From Woeseia sp. (GTDB lineage: Bacteria; Pseudomonadota; Gammaproteobacteria; Steroidobacterales; Woeseiaceae), in contig JABDKF010000249.1 in assembly GCA_013003155.1 (NCBI GenBank), positions 1-33,693 of the forward strand: a DNA stretch of 33,693 nucleotides, written 5' to 3'. Positions within the stretch are counted from its first letter, which is position 1, and each line of letters opens with the position of its first letter. This document shows, in pieces, positions 1 to 9,948 of this stretch. Under the pieces are notes generated by a model. The model was not told where the DNA came from. It saw only the letters and a program-made list of their open reading frames with translations, and made no database searches. The translations under genes and the position numbers were made by a program.

Positions 1-1
1 T

Positions 2-1828
2 AGTGGGCAGCGTCAGGAAATTGCGCGCATCGATGCGGACCTCCTGGAAGACTTGTTGAACGCTGCAGGCGAGATCAGCATCTATCACTCGCGCCTCAGT
101 CAGCAAATCAGCACGATCGAGTTTCACGTCGAGGAGTTGGAGCAAACGGTTACTCGACTGCGGGAACAATTGCGCAAACTGGAAATGGAAACCGAAGCGC
201 AGATCATGCACCGTCACCAGGACACGCTGGCGGAGAAAGATTTCGACCCGCTGGAGATGGACCGGTACTCGAATATTCAGCAGCTGTCGCGCGCTCTTGC
301 GGAATCCGCCAGCGACATGGCCAGTCTTAAGGAGCTGTTGCGCAATACGACCTCAGACGCAGAGACACTACTGGTTCAACAATCCCGTGTGACGGCAGAG
401 TTGCAGGACGGGTTGATGCGCACGCGGATGGTACCTTTTGAGCGTCACGTACCACGCTTGACGCGGCTGGCGCGGCAGGTTGCGACCGAAACGGAAAAGC
501 GTGCGGAACTGGCTGTAGAAGGCGCATCCGGTGAGTTGGACCGGCAGGTGCTGGACAAGATGCTCGCACCCTTCGAGCACATGGTACGCAACGCTGTCAT
601 TCACGGAATAGAGTTGCCGCAGGTGCGCCAGGCCGCCGGCAAACCAGCGACCGGCCGAATTACAGTCCGGCTGCATCGTGAAGGCGCCGAAATGGTCATC
701 GATGTTTCTGACGATGGTGCGGGTCTGGACGTCGATGCCATTCGTCGCAAGGCATTCGAGCGCGAACTGTTGCGGCCGGACAGCAAAGTGTCAGACACCG
801 AGATCATGCAGTTGATTCTGACGCCCGGCTTCAGCACTGCCAAGGAGGTGACCCAGTCCGCCGGCCGCGGTGTAGGTATGGACGTCGTTGCGAACGAGGT
901 GAAGCAGCTCGGCGGCTCGCTGCAAATTTCTTCTGTTATCGGTCAGGGCACCAATTTTACCATTCGGCTGCCGTTTACGTTAGCCATCACGCAGGCGCTG
1001 ATTGTCCGCGCCGGCGACGAGGTGTACGCATTGCCGCTGCCAACGGTAGAAGGGGTGTCGCGTGTGGCGCGCCACCAATTAGAGGAAATGTTGCAACAGG
1101 CCGACCCGGTTTATGAATACGGCGAACAGACTTATCACTTTCGGCACCTGGGCATGTACCTTGGCGGACAGGCCGCGCAACTGCCGGAGGACGACAGCCA
1201 CATCCCGGTAATACTGGTGCGCGCTGGTGACCATGCCATCGCGCTGTTGACAGACGAAATGATCGCCAGCCAGGAGATCGTCGTAAAATCGCTGGGGCCT
1301 CAACTATCCAGTATTCGCGGCATTTCAGGTGCGACCATTCTCGGCGACGGCCGTATCGTGCTGATACTGGACATCAATGCGCTGGTGCGGGCCGGCATGC
1401 CGATTGTCGAGGTTCACAGTGCGACGCCGGCGGCGACAGATCAGCGACCATTGGCGTTGGTTGTCGACGACTCTATAACCGTGCGCCGTGTCATGGAGCG
1501 TTTCCTGACGCGTAACGGCATGCGCGTCGCAACCGCGAAAGACGGTATGGACGCGATAAGCGTTTTGCGGGATACGGTACCCGACATCATTTTGCTCGAT
1601 ATCGAAATGCCGCGGATGGATGGTTACGAATTCGCAACACACGTGCGGAATGACGAGCGCGTGTCCGACGTGCCTATCATCATGATTACTTCACGTGTTG
1701 GTGACAAACACCGGGCGCGCGCGATTGAAATCGGCGTCAACGACTATCTCGGCAAGCCGTACCAGGACTCGCAGCTGCTTGATGCAATTGCCCGACTGCT
1801 GCAGGATCGCGGGATTGAGCCGGGATGA
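2..1828 (+). CDS. Hybrid chemotaxis histidine kinase, CheA family (ChpA/PilL type), 3' part; HATPase + CheW-like + C-terminal REC domain; 5' end lies outside the window
   Basis: Frame is open from base 2 (…RQEIARIDADLLEDLLNAAGE…). HATPase motifs (MVRNAVIHGIE, DDGAGLD, GRGVGMDVV), CheW-like segment, and REC domain LALVVDDSITVRRVMERFL…DIILLDIEMPRMDGYEF. Confidence 0.92.
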   Translation, partial: SGQRQEIARIDADLLEDLLNAAGEISIYHSRLSQQISTIEFHVEELEQTVTRLREQLRKLEMETEAQIMHRHQDTLAEKDFDPLEMDRYSNIQQLSRALAESASDMASLKELLRNTTSDAETLLVQQSRVTAELQDGLMRTRMVPFERHVPRLTRLARQVATETEKRAELAVEGASGELDRQVLDKMLAPFEHMVRNAVIHGIELPQVRQAAGKPATGRITVRLHREGAEMVIDVSDDGAGLDVDAIRRKAFERELLRPDSKVSDTEIMQLILTPGFSTAKEVTQSAGRGVGMDVVANEVKQLGGSLQISSVIGQGTNFTIRLPFTLAITQALIVRAGDEVYALPLPTVEGVSRVARHQLEEMLQQADPVYEYGEQTYHFRHLGMYLGGQAAQLPEDDSHIPVILVRAGDHAIALLTDEMIASQEIVVKSLGPQLSSIRGISGATILGDGRIVLILDINALVRAGMPIVEVHSATPAATDQRPLALVVDDSITVRRVMERFLTRNGMRVATAKDGMDAISVLRDTVPDIILLDIEMPRMDGYEFATHVRNDERVSDVPIIMITSRVGDKHRARAIEIGVNDYLGKPYQDSQLLDAIARLLQDRGIEPG

Positions 1829-2295
1829 GTGACGCCGCCGAAGAACTCTACAGTCTGTTGGTGCCGCTGGCGGAGGATCGGCTCATCGTACCGCGTGCCT
1901 GCGTTGCCGAGGTTGTGCGCTTTGTGCCTCCCGATGAAATACCCGGCTGCGAGCCCTGGTTAACGGGCAGTGTTGCGTGGAATGGCCGTGCTCTGCCGGT
2001 CGTGTCTTTCGAGGGCACTCTCGGTCGAGCGTTGCCGCCGGTAACGGGACGCACCCGAATTGTCGTGTTTTATTCCAGTACGGGGCAGGTGCGCGCCGGT
2101 TATTTCGGCATTCTTACCCAGGGATTTCCGCAACTGGTGAGGGTCAATCGTGATGTCTTGAAGCTCGAAGCCAGGGACGGCTGGCCTATCGAGGCGCCCG
2201 TTCTATGTCGCGTTAAAATGATAAACGAGTATCCGTTGATTCCGAATCTGGAGAAACTTGAAGCCATGGTCGGCGACCAGGCAGTCGACGGCTAG
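1825..2295 (+). CDS. CheW-like chemotaxis coupling protein (ChpC/PilI-like)
   Basis: 156 aa; ATGA overlap with the upstream CheA. CheW-like pattern (LLVPLAEDRLIVPRACVAEVVRF…WLTGSVAWNGRALPVVSFE). Confidence 0.8.
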   Translation: MSDAAEELYSLLVPLAEDRLIVPRACVAEVVRFVPPDEIPGCEPWLTGSVAWNGRALPVVSFEGTLGRALPPVTGRTRIVVFYSSTGQVRAGYFGILTQGFPQLVRVNRDVLKLEARDGWPIEAPVLCRVKMINEYPLIPNLEKLEAMVGDQAVDG

Positions 2296-3050
2296 CTTCC
2301 GGGTCTTGGCACTCCGCCAAGGTCCCCCCAAAAAGCCTGTACCAGCGCCACGGCTGCCACCGCAGCAGTTTCAGTACGCAACACCCGTGGTCCGATCGCG
2401 ATCGGCAAGAATCCGTGTTGGCGCGCCAGGGTTGATTCCTGCTCACTAAATCCACCCTCGGGGCCGATCAATAGTTCGACACTGCCCGTGGGTTTTTTTA
2501 ATGATTCCATGGTTTCGGTAGCCTCGGGCGACAACATGAGACGAGTTGTTTCAGTCGGGCATTTAAGCGACAGGAAGTCTGAGAGGGTCAGCGCGCCATC
2601 GATCACGGGCAAGACGTTTCTGCCGCACTGCTCGCATGCACTGGCGCAAATCCCTTGCCAATGCTGCAGCCGTTTGGCAGCGCGTTGCGCATTCAGCCGC
2701 ACGACCGAGAACTCCGTTTGCAGCGGCGTAATTCTGTGCACGCCCAACTCGGTTGATTTCTGTACGACAAAATCCATGCGATCGCCCCGCGAGATCCCTT
2801 GTAACAGCCTTACCGCAAGCGGCGATTCTGTATCGCGCCGCGAGCCTTCACCAAGCCGCAGCTCGATGCAGTTTTTGTCGATCTGCTGTATGCGCGTACT
2901 GAATTCCTCGCCGCGACCATCAAACAGGGTAAGAAGATCACCGGGCCGGGCGCGCAATACGCGACCAATGTAGCGCGCCGCGTCGCCCCTCAGCGTAACC
3001 TCCGAATTTGCGGCTAGCGCCTGATCGACGAAAAGACGGGGGATGGACAT
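2292..3050 (-). CDS. rsmE: 16S rRNA (uracil1498-N3)-methyltransferase RsmE
   Basis: MSIPRLFVDQALAANSEVTLRGDAARYIGRVLRARPGD…LLIGPEGGFSEQE…LGPRVLRTETA-type SPOUT motifs. The ORF extends to 3107, but MSIPRLF is the likely start. Confidence 0.93.
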   Translation of the reverse strand: MSIPRLFVDQALAANSEVTLRGDAARYIGRVLRARPGDLLTLFDGRGEEFSTRIQQIDKNCIELRLGEGSRRDTESPLAVRLLQGISRGDRMDFVVQKSTELGVHRITPLQTEFSVVRLNAQRAAKRLQHWQGICASACEQCGRNVLPVIDGALTLSDFLSLKCPTETTRLMLSPEATETMESLKKPTGSVELLIGPEGGFSEQESTLARQHGFLPIAIGPRVLRTETAAVAAVALVQAFWGDLGGVPRPGS

Positions 3051-3170
3051 CGAAGAAATCCAGGAAAAGAACGTTGGTATTAGGCCGCCGCCGTTAATCG
3101 ATGTCAAAATCGTGCTCGGCCGCTATGATAAGTGCCAGGCAAAAGCTGTGTGAAGGCATCGATCAAGGCC

Positions 3171-3758
3171 ATGACCACCCGTTACACTATCAGTCCCGGC
3201 GAAGGCCTGATACGCCCGGCGCGGCAATGTCCTTCGCCGAATCAGGATGAACGCCCGCCGGACGTCCAGCTTGACCTGCTGGTTGTGCACGGCATCAGCC
3301 TGCCGCCCGGGGAATTTGGCGGACCTTACATTGAAGAATTTTTTTGCAACAGCCTCGAGCCCACCCAGCATCCTTATTTTTCTGAAATTTGTGACATGCG
3401 TGTCTCTGCACATCTGCTCCTGCGACGGGACGGCGAGCTGGTGCAGTTCGTGCCGTTTGCACGGCGTGCGTGGCATGCTGGCGAATCTTCATTCGCTGGT
3501 CGCAGTGCATGCAACGATTTTTCGATTGGCATCGAGCTGGAAGGAGAAGATCAAAGGCCGTACAGCGACGCGCAATACGCCGAGCTCCCCGGTATCGTTA
3601 GTGCATTGCAGCAGAGCTATCCGCGACTGAACGCGAGACGCATCGCGGGTCATTGTGATATTGCGCCGGCGAGAAAAGAGGACCCGGGCCCTGCTTTCGA
3701 CTGGTTGCGACTGTATGATGCACTCAGCGATTTCACCGAAACGACCGTGTCTCCATGA
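3171..3758 (+). CDS. ampD: 1,6-anhydro-N-acetylmuramyl-L-alanine amidase AmpD
   Basis: LLVVHGISLPPGEFGG…VSAHLLLRRDGELVQFVPFARRAWHAG…FSIGIELEG…IAGHCDIAPARKEDPGPAFDW; alternative GTG start at 3132. Confidence 0.95.
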   Translation: MTTRYTISPGEGLIRPARQCPSPNQDERPPDVQLDLLVVHGISLPPGEFGGPYIEEFFCNSLEPTQHPYFSEICDMRVSAHLLLRRDGELVQFVPFARRAWHAGESSFAGRSACNDFSIGIELEGEDQRPYSDAQYAELPGIVSALQQSYPRLNARRIAGHCDIAPARKEDPGPAFDWLRLYDALSDFTETTVSP

Positions 3759-4663
3759 AACTTATTGCGTTACTGATCGGCCTGCTGATCGAACGACTGG
3801 CTACCCAGCTTTTCCACCTGCGCGAACTCCGCTGGCTCGACAGCGTCATTGATGCCGGGTCTGAAAAAATATTTCGATCTACCAAGTGGCCGCCCGTAGT
3901 TCCGGTGTTACTGCTTACCGCGCTACTGGTTTTGCCGGTTTTTGCCGTGATGTTGCTGTTGGGCAATACCTTGTTTGGTTTTCCCTACCTCCTGGTGGCA
4001 ATCGTCGTCTTGTTTTTCTCTTTGGGCCCCACGGACATCGGCGAAGAGGTGGACGCCTATTGCGCGGCAGTTGAAGCGAAGGATCCTGAGGCTATTCGGC
4101 GAACCGCCAAAGCTCTGCTTGAACACGATGTTCCGGAGGATGACCGGGCGCGCACGCTGGCAGTTGAAAAAGCAGTTTTCGTGCAGGCAAACAATCGCTT
4201 GTTTGCCGTGATTTTCTGGTTCGTCCTGCTGGGCCCGCTGGGAGCCTGGTCCTACCGGATTACTGACTTGATTCGTCGCAGAACGGTGTTTCGGGCAGGG
4301 CGTCATGAAGCGGAAGAGCATTACTCGAAAATCGCGAGCGCGGCGAATTCAGTGCACAGCTGGGTCGCCTGGGTGCCTGCGCGCCTGACCGCTTGCGGAT
4401 ATGCGCTGGCCGGCAGCTTCGACGATGCGTTCGCCGTGTGGCGTGAATCACCAACTCAAGTGACGCCCACGACGGGCGTCCGCAGTGATGAATTGCTGGC
4501 GCGCGTCGGCGTTGCATCACTGGCATTGCCCCCGCTCGATGACGAGAATGAGGAGTCGCGCGCAATCCGCGGCGCGACCGCAGCAAATCGGCTGGTTTTC
4601 CGGCTTTTATTCTTCTGGGCCGTCGTGATCGCTGGTATGACACTCTACGGCTGGTCCGTCTGA
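3755..4663 (+). CDS. ampE: AmpE-like membrane regulatory protein
   Basis: Overlaps the ampD stop. Multi-TM protein with AmpE-like N-terminus (MKLIALLIGLLIERLATQLFHLRELRWLD) and GPTDIGEEVDAYCAA. Confidence 0.85.
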   Translation: MKLIALLIGLLIERLATQLFHLRELRWLDSVIDAGSEKIFRSTKWPPVVPVLLLTALLVLPVFAVMLLLGNTLFGFPYLLVAIVVLFFSLGPTDIGEEVDAYCAAVEAKDPEAIRRTAKALLEHDVPEDDRARTLAVEKAVFVQANNRLFAVIFWFVLLGPLGAWSYRITDLIRRRTVFRAGRHEAEEHYSKIASAANSVHSWVAWVPARLTACGYALAGSFDDAFAVWRESPTQVTPTTGVRSDELLARVGVASLALPPLDDENEESRAIRGATAANRLVFRLLFFWAVVIAGMTLYGWSV

Positions 4664-4671
4664 CGTCGATC

Positions 4672-5547
4672 ATGAAATTCTTAGTGCTGCCTGCCCTGGT
4701 GCTGTGTGCAGCGTGCGGCGCGGGTGACAAAAACCCTCCATCTGCGGAAACTGACCTCTCACAATTGCGCATCGTCGCGCTCTCGCCGCATCTGGCGGAG
4801 CTTACGTTCGCCGCAGGCGCCGGCTCGCAGCTCGTCGGCGTCAGTTCTTACAGCAATTTCCCGCCCGAAGTGTTGCAGCTACCTATCGTTGGCGACGCTT
4901 TTCGCATCGATCAGGAGCAACTGGCCCTGCTACAGGCTGACTTGTTGTTGGCCTGGGATAGTGGCACGCCTTCCCACGTCCTTGATTCGCTTCGCAGGAA
5001 TGGTTATCGAGTCGCACTAATCGAGACCCGGAGTCTCGCTGATATCGGTCGCGCGGTTGAACATATCGGTGCGCTGACGGGCAGGGAGGCCAGTGCCCGG
5101 GCGGCGGCAAAAGCGTTCGATGCCAAGCTTCTTAAACTGGCCGTGAGAGGGCGCGCGGCAGAACCGATCAGAGTATTTTACCAGGTGTCGTTGCGACCCC
5201 TTTACACGGTAAACGGGCAGCACTACATCAGCGAGCTCATCGAGCTATGCGGCGGTCAAAATGTGTTTGCCGAGCTCAATGAACTCGCGCCAATGATCAG
5301 CGAAGAGGCGGTGCTCAGCCGCGATCCGGAGGTTATTCTCTCCGCTGCTACCACGGGCGCGGCCACGGACCGGGATTGGGGTTACTGGCAAGATCTTTCG
5401 GCGAATCGCTACGCCAACCATTTTCTCATCCCGGCTGACGCTGTCGCACGCGCAACGCCGCGTGTTTACGGCGCTGGAGTTGCGATTTGCGATGCGCTAC
5501 AACGGGGGCGCGAACAACGTGCAGCCCGGCGGCAGAAAGCCTCTTAA
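4672..5547 (+). CDS. btuF: Cobalamin-type ABC transporter substrate-binding lipoprotein (BtuF-like)
   Basis: Lipoprotein signal (LPALVLCAACGAGD), then RIVALSPHLAELTFAAGAGSQLVGVSSYSNFPPEV…VGDAFRIDQEQLALLQADLLLAW, typical of BtuF/FhuD-fold proteins. Confidence 0.82.
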   Translation: MKFLVLPALVLCAACGAGDKNPPSAETDLSQLRIVALSPHLAELTFAAGAGSQLVGVSSYSNFPPEVLQLPIVGDAFRIDQEQLALLQADLLLAWDSGTPSHVLDSLRRNGYRVALIETRSLADIGRAVEHIGALTGREASARAAAKAFDAKLLKLAVRGRAAEPIRVFYQVSLRPLYTVNGQHYISELIELCGGQNVFAELNELAPMISEEAVLSRDPEVILSAATTGAATDRDWGYWQDLSANRYANHFLIPADAVARATPRVYGAGVAICDALQRGREQRAARRQKAS

Positions 5548-6098
5548 GTAGAGCGCTTTCGGTTCCAGGTGACTTCCTGGCCAGATTCCGCACGAGCAAG
5601 CCGCCTGGCAACGACGAACAACAGATCCGATAAACGATTCAGGTAGCGCAGCACTTCAACGCGCACCGTATCTGTATCTTGCAAAGTCCGCACTCGCCTT
5701 TCAGCGCGGCGTACTATCGTGCGGGCCAGATGGCAGGCTGCGGAAGCAGGGCCGCCACCCGGAAGAATGAAGTCCTTCAAAGGCGGCAGATCGGCGTTGA
5801 AGCCATCGAGCGCTACCTCGAGTCGTTCGACGAATTCGTCTTCAATGGCTGCGTGCCCCGGAATACATAACTCGCCGCCGAGATCGAAAAGATCGTGCTG
5901 CACCTCGAGCAGACAATCGCGAATATCATCCGGCACACTGTCGTAGCCAAGCACGGTACCGATCGCGCTATTCGCCTCATCAACGGTGCCGTACGCCTCA
6001 ACGCGCGCACTGTCTTTCGGCACCCGGCTGCCATCACCAAGGCCAGTGCTACCGTCGTCCCCGGTGCGCGTATAAATCTTGCTAAGGCGATGTCCCAT
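5544..6098 (-). CDS. Cob(I)yrinic acid a,c-diamide/cob(I)alamin adenosyltransferase, PduO type
   Basis: SKIYTRTGDDGSTGLGDGSRVPKDSARVEAYGTVDEANSAIG… ILPGGGPASAACHLARTIVRRAERRV, the PduO-type ATR signature. Confidence 0.94.
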   Translation of the reverse strand: MGHRLSKIYTRTGDDGSTGLGDGSRVPKDSARVEAYGTVDEANSAIGTVLGYDSVPDDIRDCLLEVQHDLFDLGGELCIPGHAAIEDEFVERLEVALDGFNADLPPLKDFILPGGGPASAACHLARTIVRRAERRVRTLQDTDTVRVEVLRYLNRLSDLLFVVARRLARAESGQEVTWNRKRST

Positions 6099-6104
6099 GC
6101 GTGT

Positions 6105-7859
6105 CTACCAGCGGTATTTAAGTTCGAGAAAAACGCTGCGTTCTGCCATCTGGTAGGGCGCAGCGGTCTGGTAACGGGTATTCAACAGGTTTTCCAGCCG
6201 CGAATGCAATTGCCAGTGCTGCCCCAGTTTAAACTGTCCGGTGACATTCAGCAGCACGTAGCCCGGCAAGCTCTCTGCGATATCCTGACGACGGCTGCTC
6301 GCCAGCATCGACAGGCCCAGCAGGTGGTTGCCGATCTCCCGGGTAACATTGATCGTCAGACTGCGTTCCGCGCGGCGCAAGAGCTTACTGCCATCGGCGG
6401 CATTCTCTGCGCTTTGGGATACAAGATCGGCGCGCAATCTGAACAAGTCGCCGCGGTATGTCCAACCCAACTGACCCCCGCGAATTTTTGCGCGCGCCAG
6501 GTTTTGCAGTGTGAATGAGTTGAAATCAAATTCAATGAGATCGTTGATATCGTTGCTGAAGAGATCGAAGCGCAACAGGTTGCGCGGATTGACCTCGACC
6601 TCTACCCCCAGTTGAATTTCGTCCGCGACCTCAGGCCGCAACGTGGTGTTGCCACCAAATCCGAAACGGTCAGTTGCATCGGGCGCGCGGAATGCGCGTG
6701 CCATGCCTGCGCTCAGCGACCAGGCATCGTTGAGGTCAAATGCGACCTCAGCGTTCCAGGTGAACTCATTGCCAAATGTTTCATGATCGGTATAACGGCC
6801 AGCGAGAAATGCACGGAGCCGGCCGCGGGTAATGCTGTCCTGCAAAAACAGCGCCCGCGTTGCGGTGTCCTCGCTGAAGCCGCTGCCGAAAGATTCTGCC
6901 CGGGCATTCTCTTCCGTGGCATAAATACCGGCGGCCAGGTTGTGACCCGGTAACGATACAGAGTAAAGCCAATCAAGGGCATACCGTCGGGAAGTTACAA
7001 AATCCGGCGACTGGTTCTGGTCGATCTTGTCGATCATATGGCTAAGTAGCAGGCGGCTTTCTGAGCGTTCGCCGAGAGGCGTGGTCACCTCGAGGGCGCT
7101 ACTTTGATTCTGATAATCCTGATCCACCGGCGCCAGGAAAAAGTCGAGATACTCGCTGTTGCCGCGAGCACTCCAATGGCGGAGATTAACAGTCGACCGG
7201 CCAATCTGTCGGCTGCCATAAATGTTGGCGCTAAAATTGTCATAGCCACGTTCGATTTCGCTGTCAGCACGAACTGCATATCCATCCGTATCCTGAACAT
7301 TAAGCGTGACGCCGAGCTCACCGGCGTCGGTAGCTGCGCCAAAACTTGTGTAGGCGGATTGCGTCGAAAAACTTCCGGCGCTGGCACCCGCTTCTGCGTA
7401 GCCACTGCCGGCGCGACGAGTGATGATGTTGATAACGCCGCCAATTGCATCCGTTCCGTACAGTGACGATCGTGCGCCTTTAACTATTTCGATACGCTCG
7501 ATCAGTTCGGGTGAGATGTTTTGCAGTGCTGCACCGCCAATCGTTCCCGGGTTAATGCGTACGCCGTCGATGAGGACCAGCGTGTGGTTGCTTTCGGTGC
7601 CGCGGAGGAAAACTGAGCTCGCCTGACCTGGCCCACCGTTGCGGCCGATGTCGAGACCCGCCTCGAAGCGCAGCAGTTCAGTAACGTCTCTTGCGGCTGC
7701 AAGTTCGATTTGCTCACGGTTAATAATCGTGACCGGTACGATCACGTCCTGCAGCGCAATTTCGTTGCGCGTTGCCGTGACCACGATGACATCGTCGTCC
7801 GCAACTGCGAACACCGGCAGCAGCGCAATGATCAGAAAAAATGTTCGAGTAAAAAGCAT
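6105..7859 (-). CDS. btuB: TonB-dependent vitamin B12 receptor BtuB-like
   Basis: Signal peptide, TonB box (DDVIVVTATR), plug (VFLRGTESNHTLVLIDGVRINPGTIGG…LIERIEIVKGARSSLYGTDAIGGVINIIT), C-terminal …YRW. Preceded by a cobalamin riboswitch. Confidence 0.93.
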   Translation of the reverse strand: MLFTRTFFLIIALLPVFAVADDDVIVVTATRNEIALQDVIVPVTIINREQIELAAARDVTELLRFEAGLDIGRNGGPGQASSVFLRGTESNHTLVLIDGVRINPGTIGGAALQNISPELIERIEIVKGARSSLYGTDAIGGVINIITRRAGSGYAEAGASAGSFSTQSAYTSFGAATDAGELGVTLNVQDTDGYAVRADSEIERGYDNFSANIYGSRQIGRSTVNLRHWSARGNSEYLDFFLAPVDQDYQNQSSALEVTTPLGERSESRLLLSHMIDKIDQNQSPDFVTSRRYALDWLYSVSLPGHNLAAGIYATEENARAESFGSGFSEDTATRALFLQDSITRGRLRAFLAGRYTDHETFGNEFTWNAEVAFDLNDAWSLSAGMARAFRAPDATDRFGFGGNTTLRPEVADEIQLGVEVEVNPRNLLRFDLFSNDINDLIEFDFNSFTLQNLARAKIRGGQLGWTYRGDLFRLRADLVSQSAENAADGSKLLRRAERSLTINVTREIGNHLLGLSMLASSRRQDIAESLPGYVLLNVTGQFKLGQHWQLHSRLENLLNTRYQTAAPYQMAERSVFLELKYRW

Positions 7860-7983
7860 TCCACCTTCCTTCGCATGCCGCCCGCATGCCGTGCCAATCG
7901 ATAGAACGAGAAGCTTGCGGGGAGAGAAGGACGCACAGCAGAAGGCACGTCCGAACAGCCGCCCGCCGCGCCGTTCGTGTGTT

Positions 7984-8197
7984 CATCGGGCCGGTCTCCG
8001 GGCTTACGAGCGGCGCTAAACGCCGGTTCACAGCGCCTTCCCGCGAATTATCGCGCCCGATGGGCACGGGGTCTCGCAGTGGCTCCGGTGTGCGTGTTGC
8101 ACATCGGGGGCTGTGGCTTAACTCGATCACCGTTGCGGGGGCAGCGCCGGATTAAGGAGCAAAAAACACTCCACACCGGCTTCCCGTTCACCCGAAT
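7984..8197 (-). promoter_or_regulatory. Cobalamin (AdoCbl) riboswitch upstream of btuB
   Basis: Minus strand reads …GGGAAGCCGGTG…AATCCGGCGCTGCCCCCGCAACGG…GCCACTG…GGGAAGGCG…CGTAAGCCCGGAGACCGGCC. This contains the conserved B12-box (core GCCACTG…) and the 'GTAAGCCCGGAGACCGGCC' segment. Confidence 0.93.
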
Positions 8198-8324
8198 CAA
8201 TGCCAATCCGGGCTCACCTGATGAGGCGGCCACACTAGGTATAGTGTCCGTCGCTGTCAAGGACGCATCTTGAGTCATGCGGCGGCTACGGCCATAGTGT
8301 CGCTTCAACAAACAGGAGCCATTA

Positions 8325-9119
8325 GTGGACGACGGCAAAAAGGTTCAGGAATCGCAAGAGCTTAGCGTTGCGCTCGAGGCAGCTCGCGCGGCGGCGAAAC
8401 TCAGCAGGCGGTTTTACAGCGGCAATTTTACCATTCGTACCAAGGCAGACCGCACGCCAGTGACGCAGGCTGATGTCGAATGCGAACAACTCATCCGCGA
8501 AATTATTCTGGGTGCGTTTCCCGACCACGGATTTTTCGGCGAAGAGACCGGCAAGTCCCGGGAAGACAGTTCGAGACTGTGGCTGGTCGACCCAATAGAC
8601 GGCACCAAGGGTTTCGTGCGTCAGTACCCGTTTTTTTCCACGCAAATCGCGCTAAGTCGTGAGGGTGAGCTGGTGCTCGGTGTTTCCAGCGGCACGATGT
8701 TCGATGAGCTTGCCTGGGCTGAGCGCGGCGCGGGTGCGTGGTTGAACGGCAAGTCGTTGCGGGTCAGCAACACTGCAGAGATCGAAAACGCCGCCGTCTC
8801 CGCGGGCAACCTCGCGTCACTCGCGGCCAGCGCCGGGTGGCAGGCCTATGGCGAACTCGTTGCGGCTGTGGACCGGATTCGCGGCTACGGAGACTTCTAT
8901 CACTATCATTTACTTGCTGCCGGCAAGATTGATGCGGTTATCGAGTCGGACGTGAATATCCTCGATATCGCTGCGCTGAAAGTCATCGTCGAGGAGGCCG
9001 GCGGAGTCTTCACGGATCTCAACGGAGGCGAGGTTGATCTGCAAACGCGCTCTGTACTGGCGGCAAATCCGGCGCTGCATGCCGCCATACTGCCGCGAAT
9101 TTCAGGTTTCGTACAATGA
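8325..9119 (+). CDS. Inositol monophosphatase family protein, possibly histidinol-phosphatase (HisN-like); GTG start
   Basis: IMPase motifs GEETGKS, WLVDPIDGTKGFVRQYPFFSTQIAL, YHLLAAGKIDAVIE, DIAALKVIVEEAGG. Confidence 0.87.
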   Translation: MDDGKKVQESQELSVALEAARAAAKLSRRFYSGNFTIRTKADRTPVTQADVECEQLIREIILGAFPDHGFFGEETGKSREDSSRLWLVDPIDGTKGFVRQYPFFSTQIALSREGELVLGVSSGTMFDELAWAERGAGAWLNGKSLRVSNTAEIENAAVSAGNLASLAASAGWQAYGELVAAVDRIRGYGDFYHYHLLAAGKIDAVIESDVNILDIAALKVIVEEAGGVFTDLNGGEVDLQTRSVLAANPALHAAILPRISGFVQ

Positions 9120-9122
9120 TAT

Positions 9123-9905
9123 TCAGCCGCTGGCAAAGAACAGGGTGTTGCCGCGCCACTCTACGGCATCCATCGACGTCGCATACAGACTGCTCAAAGT
9201 GTCGCTAGTCAGCACTTGCTGTGTCGGACCAAACTCCCATCGTCCATCTCCAAACAACAGCAGGCAATCCGTCGCGAAGCGTACGGCCAGGTTGACGTCG
9301 TGCAAACTGGCAATGACCGTACCCCCTCTCTGTGTTTCACCACGAAACACTTTCAGCACGTCCAGTTGGTGTTGCGGGTCGAGATGGTTCGTCGGCTCGT
9401 CGAGTAAGTAAAGCTGCGGTTGTTGCGCGAGCGTCTGTGCAATGGCCACGCGACGGCGCTCCCCGCCTGATAACGTTGCAACATCCCGCGCATGCAGCGT
9501 TGCGAGGTCCACACGTTGCAGGCAACCCAGCACAATTTCCCGATCTTCCGGTCCTTCCCATTGCAAGGGGGGTACGTGCGGATGTCGGCCTGCCAGTGCG
9601 GTGTCAAACACCGTTGCCGGAAACGCATCGTCAGAATGCTGCGGCAGCAACGCAAGTTGTCGAGCAATGTCCTTGCGAGGCAGCGACGCCAGGTTCGCTT
9701 CATGCAACGCGACGGAGCCCGCGGCTGGCGGCCGCAAGCCAGCCAGGGTGTGCAGCGTCAGCGACTTGCCCGCACCGTTCTGACCGAGCACCGCGACGAA
9801 TGCGCCCGTGGCAACCTTAAGCTCAAGCTTTTCGACCAGCAGCCTGCCCGGCACTTCCACGTTCAGATCGTTGCAGGTCAGCATTAAATTACCGTCTGTG
9901 CTCAT
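9123..9905 (-). CDS. btuD: ABC transporter ATP-binding protein, cobalamin/Fe-siderophore type (BtuD-like)
   Basis: Walker A GQNGAGKS, Q-loop LLPQHSDDAFPATV, signature LSGGERRR, Walker B LYLLDEPTNHLD, H-loop LHDVN. FecE/BtuD-like. Confidence 0.82.
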   Translation of the reverse strand: MSTDGNLMLTCNDLNVEVPGRLLVEKLELKVATGAFVAVLGQNGAGKSLTLHTLAGLRPPAAGSVALHEANLASLPRKDIARQLALLPQHSDDAFPATVFDTALAGRHPHVPPLQWEGPEDREIVLGCLQRVDLATLHARDVATLSGGERRRVAIAQTLAQQPQLYLLDEPTNHLDPQHQLDVLKVFRGETQRGGTVIASLHDVNLAVRFATDCLLLFGDGRWEFGPTQQVLTSDTLSSLYATSMDAVEWRGNTLFFASG

Positions 9906-9948
9906 GCACGGAGGCTAGCGGCAAGCCCGTACCAATGCCAGTTGCGTC

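Noticed and set aside
2488-2973. 161-aa plus-strand ORF
   Set aside because: Antisense to rsmE; a GC-rich shadow ORF.
5895-6518. 207-aa plus-strand ORF
   Set aside because: Antisense to the adenosyltransferase and btuB genes; no independent support.
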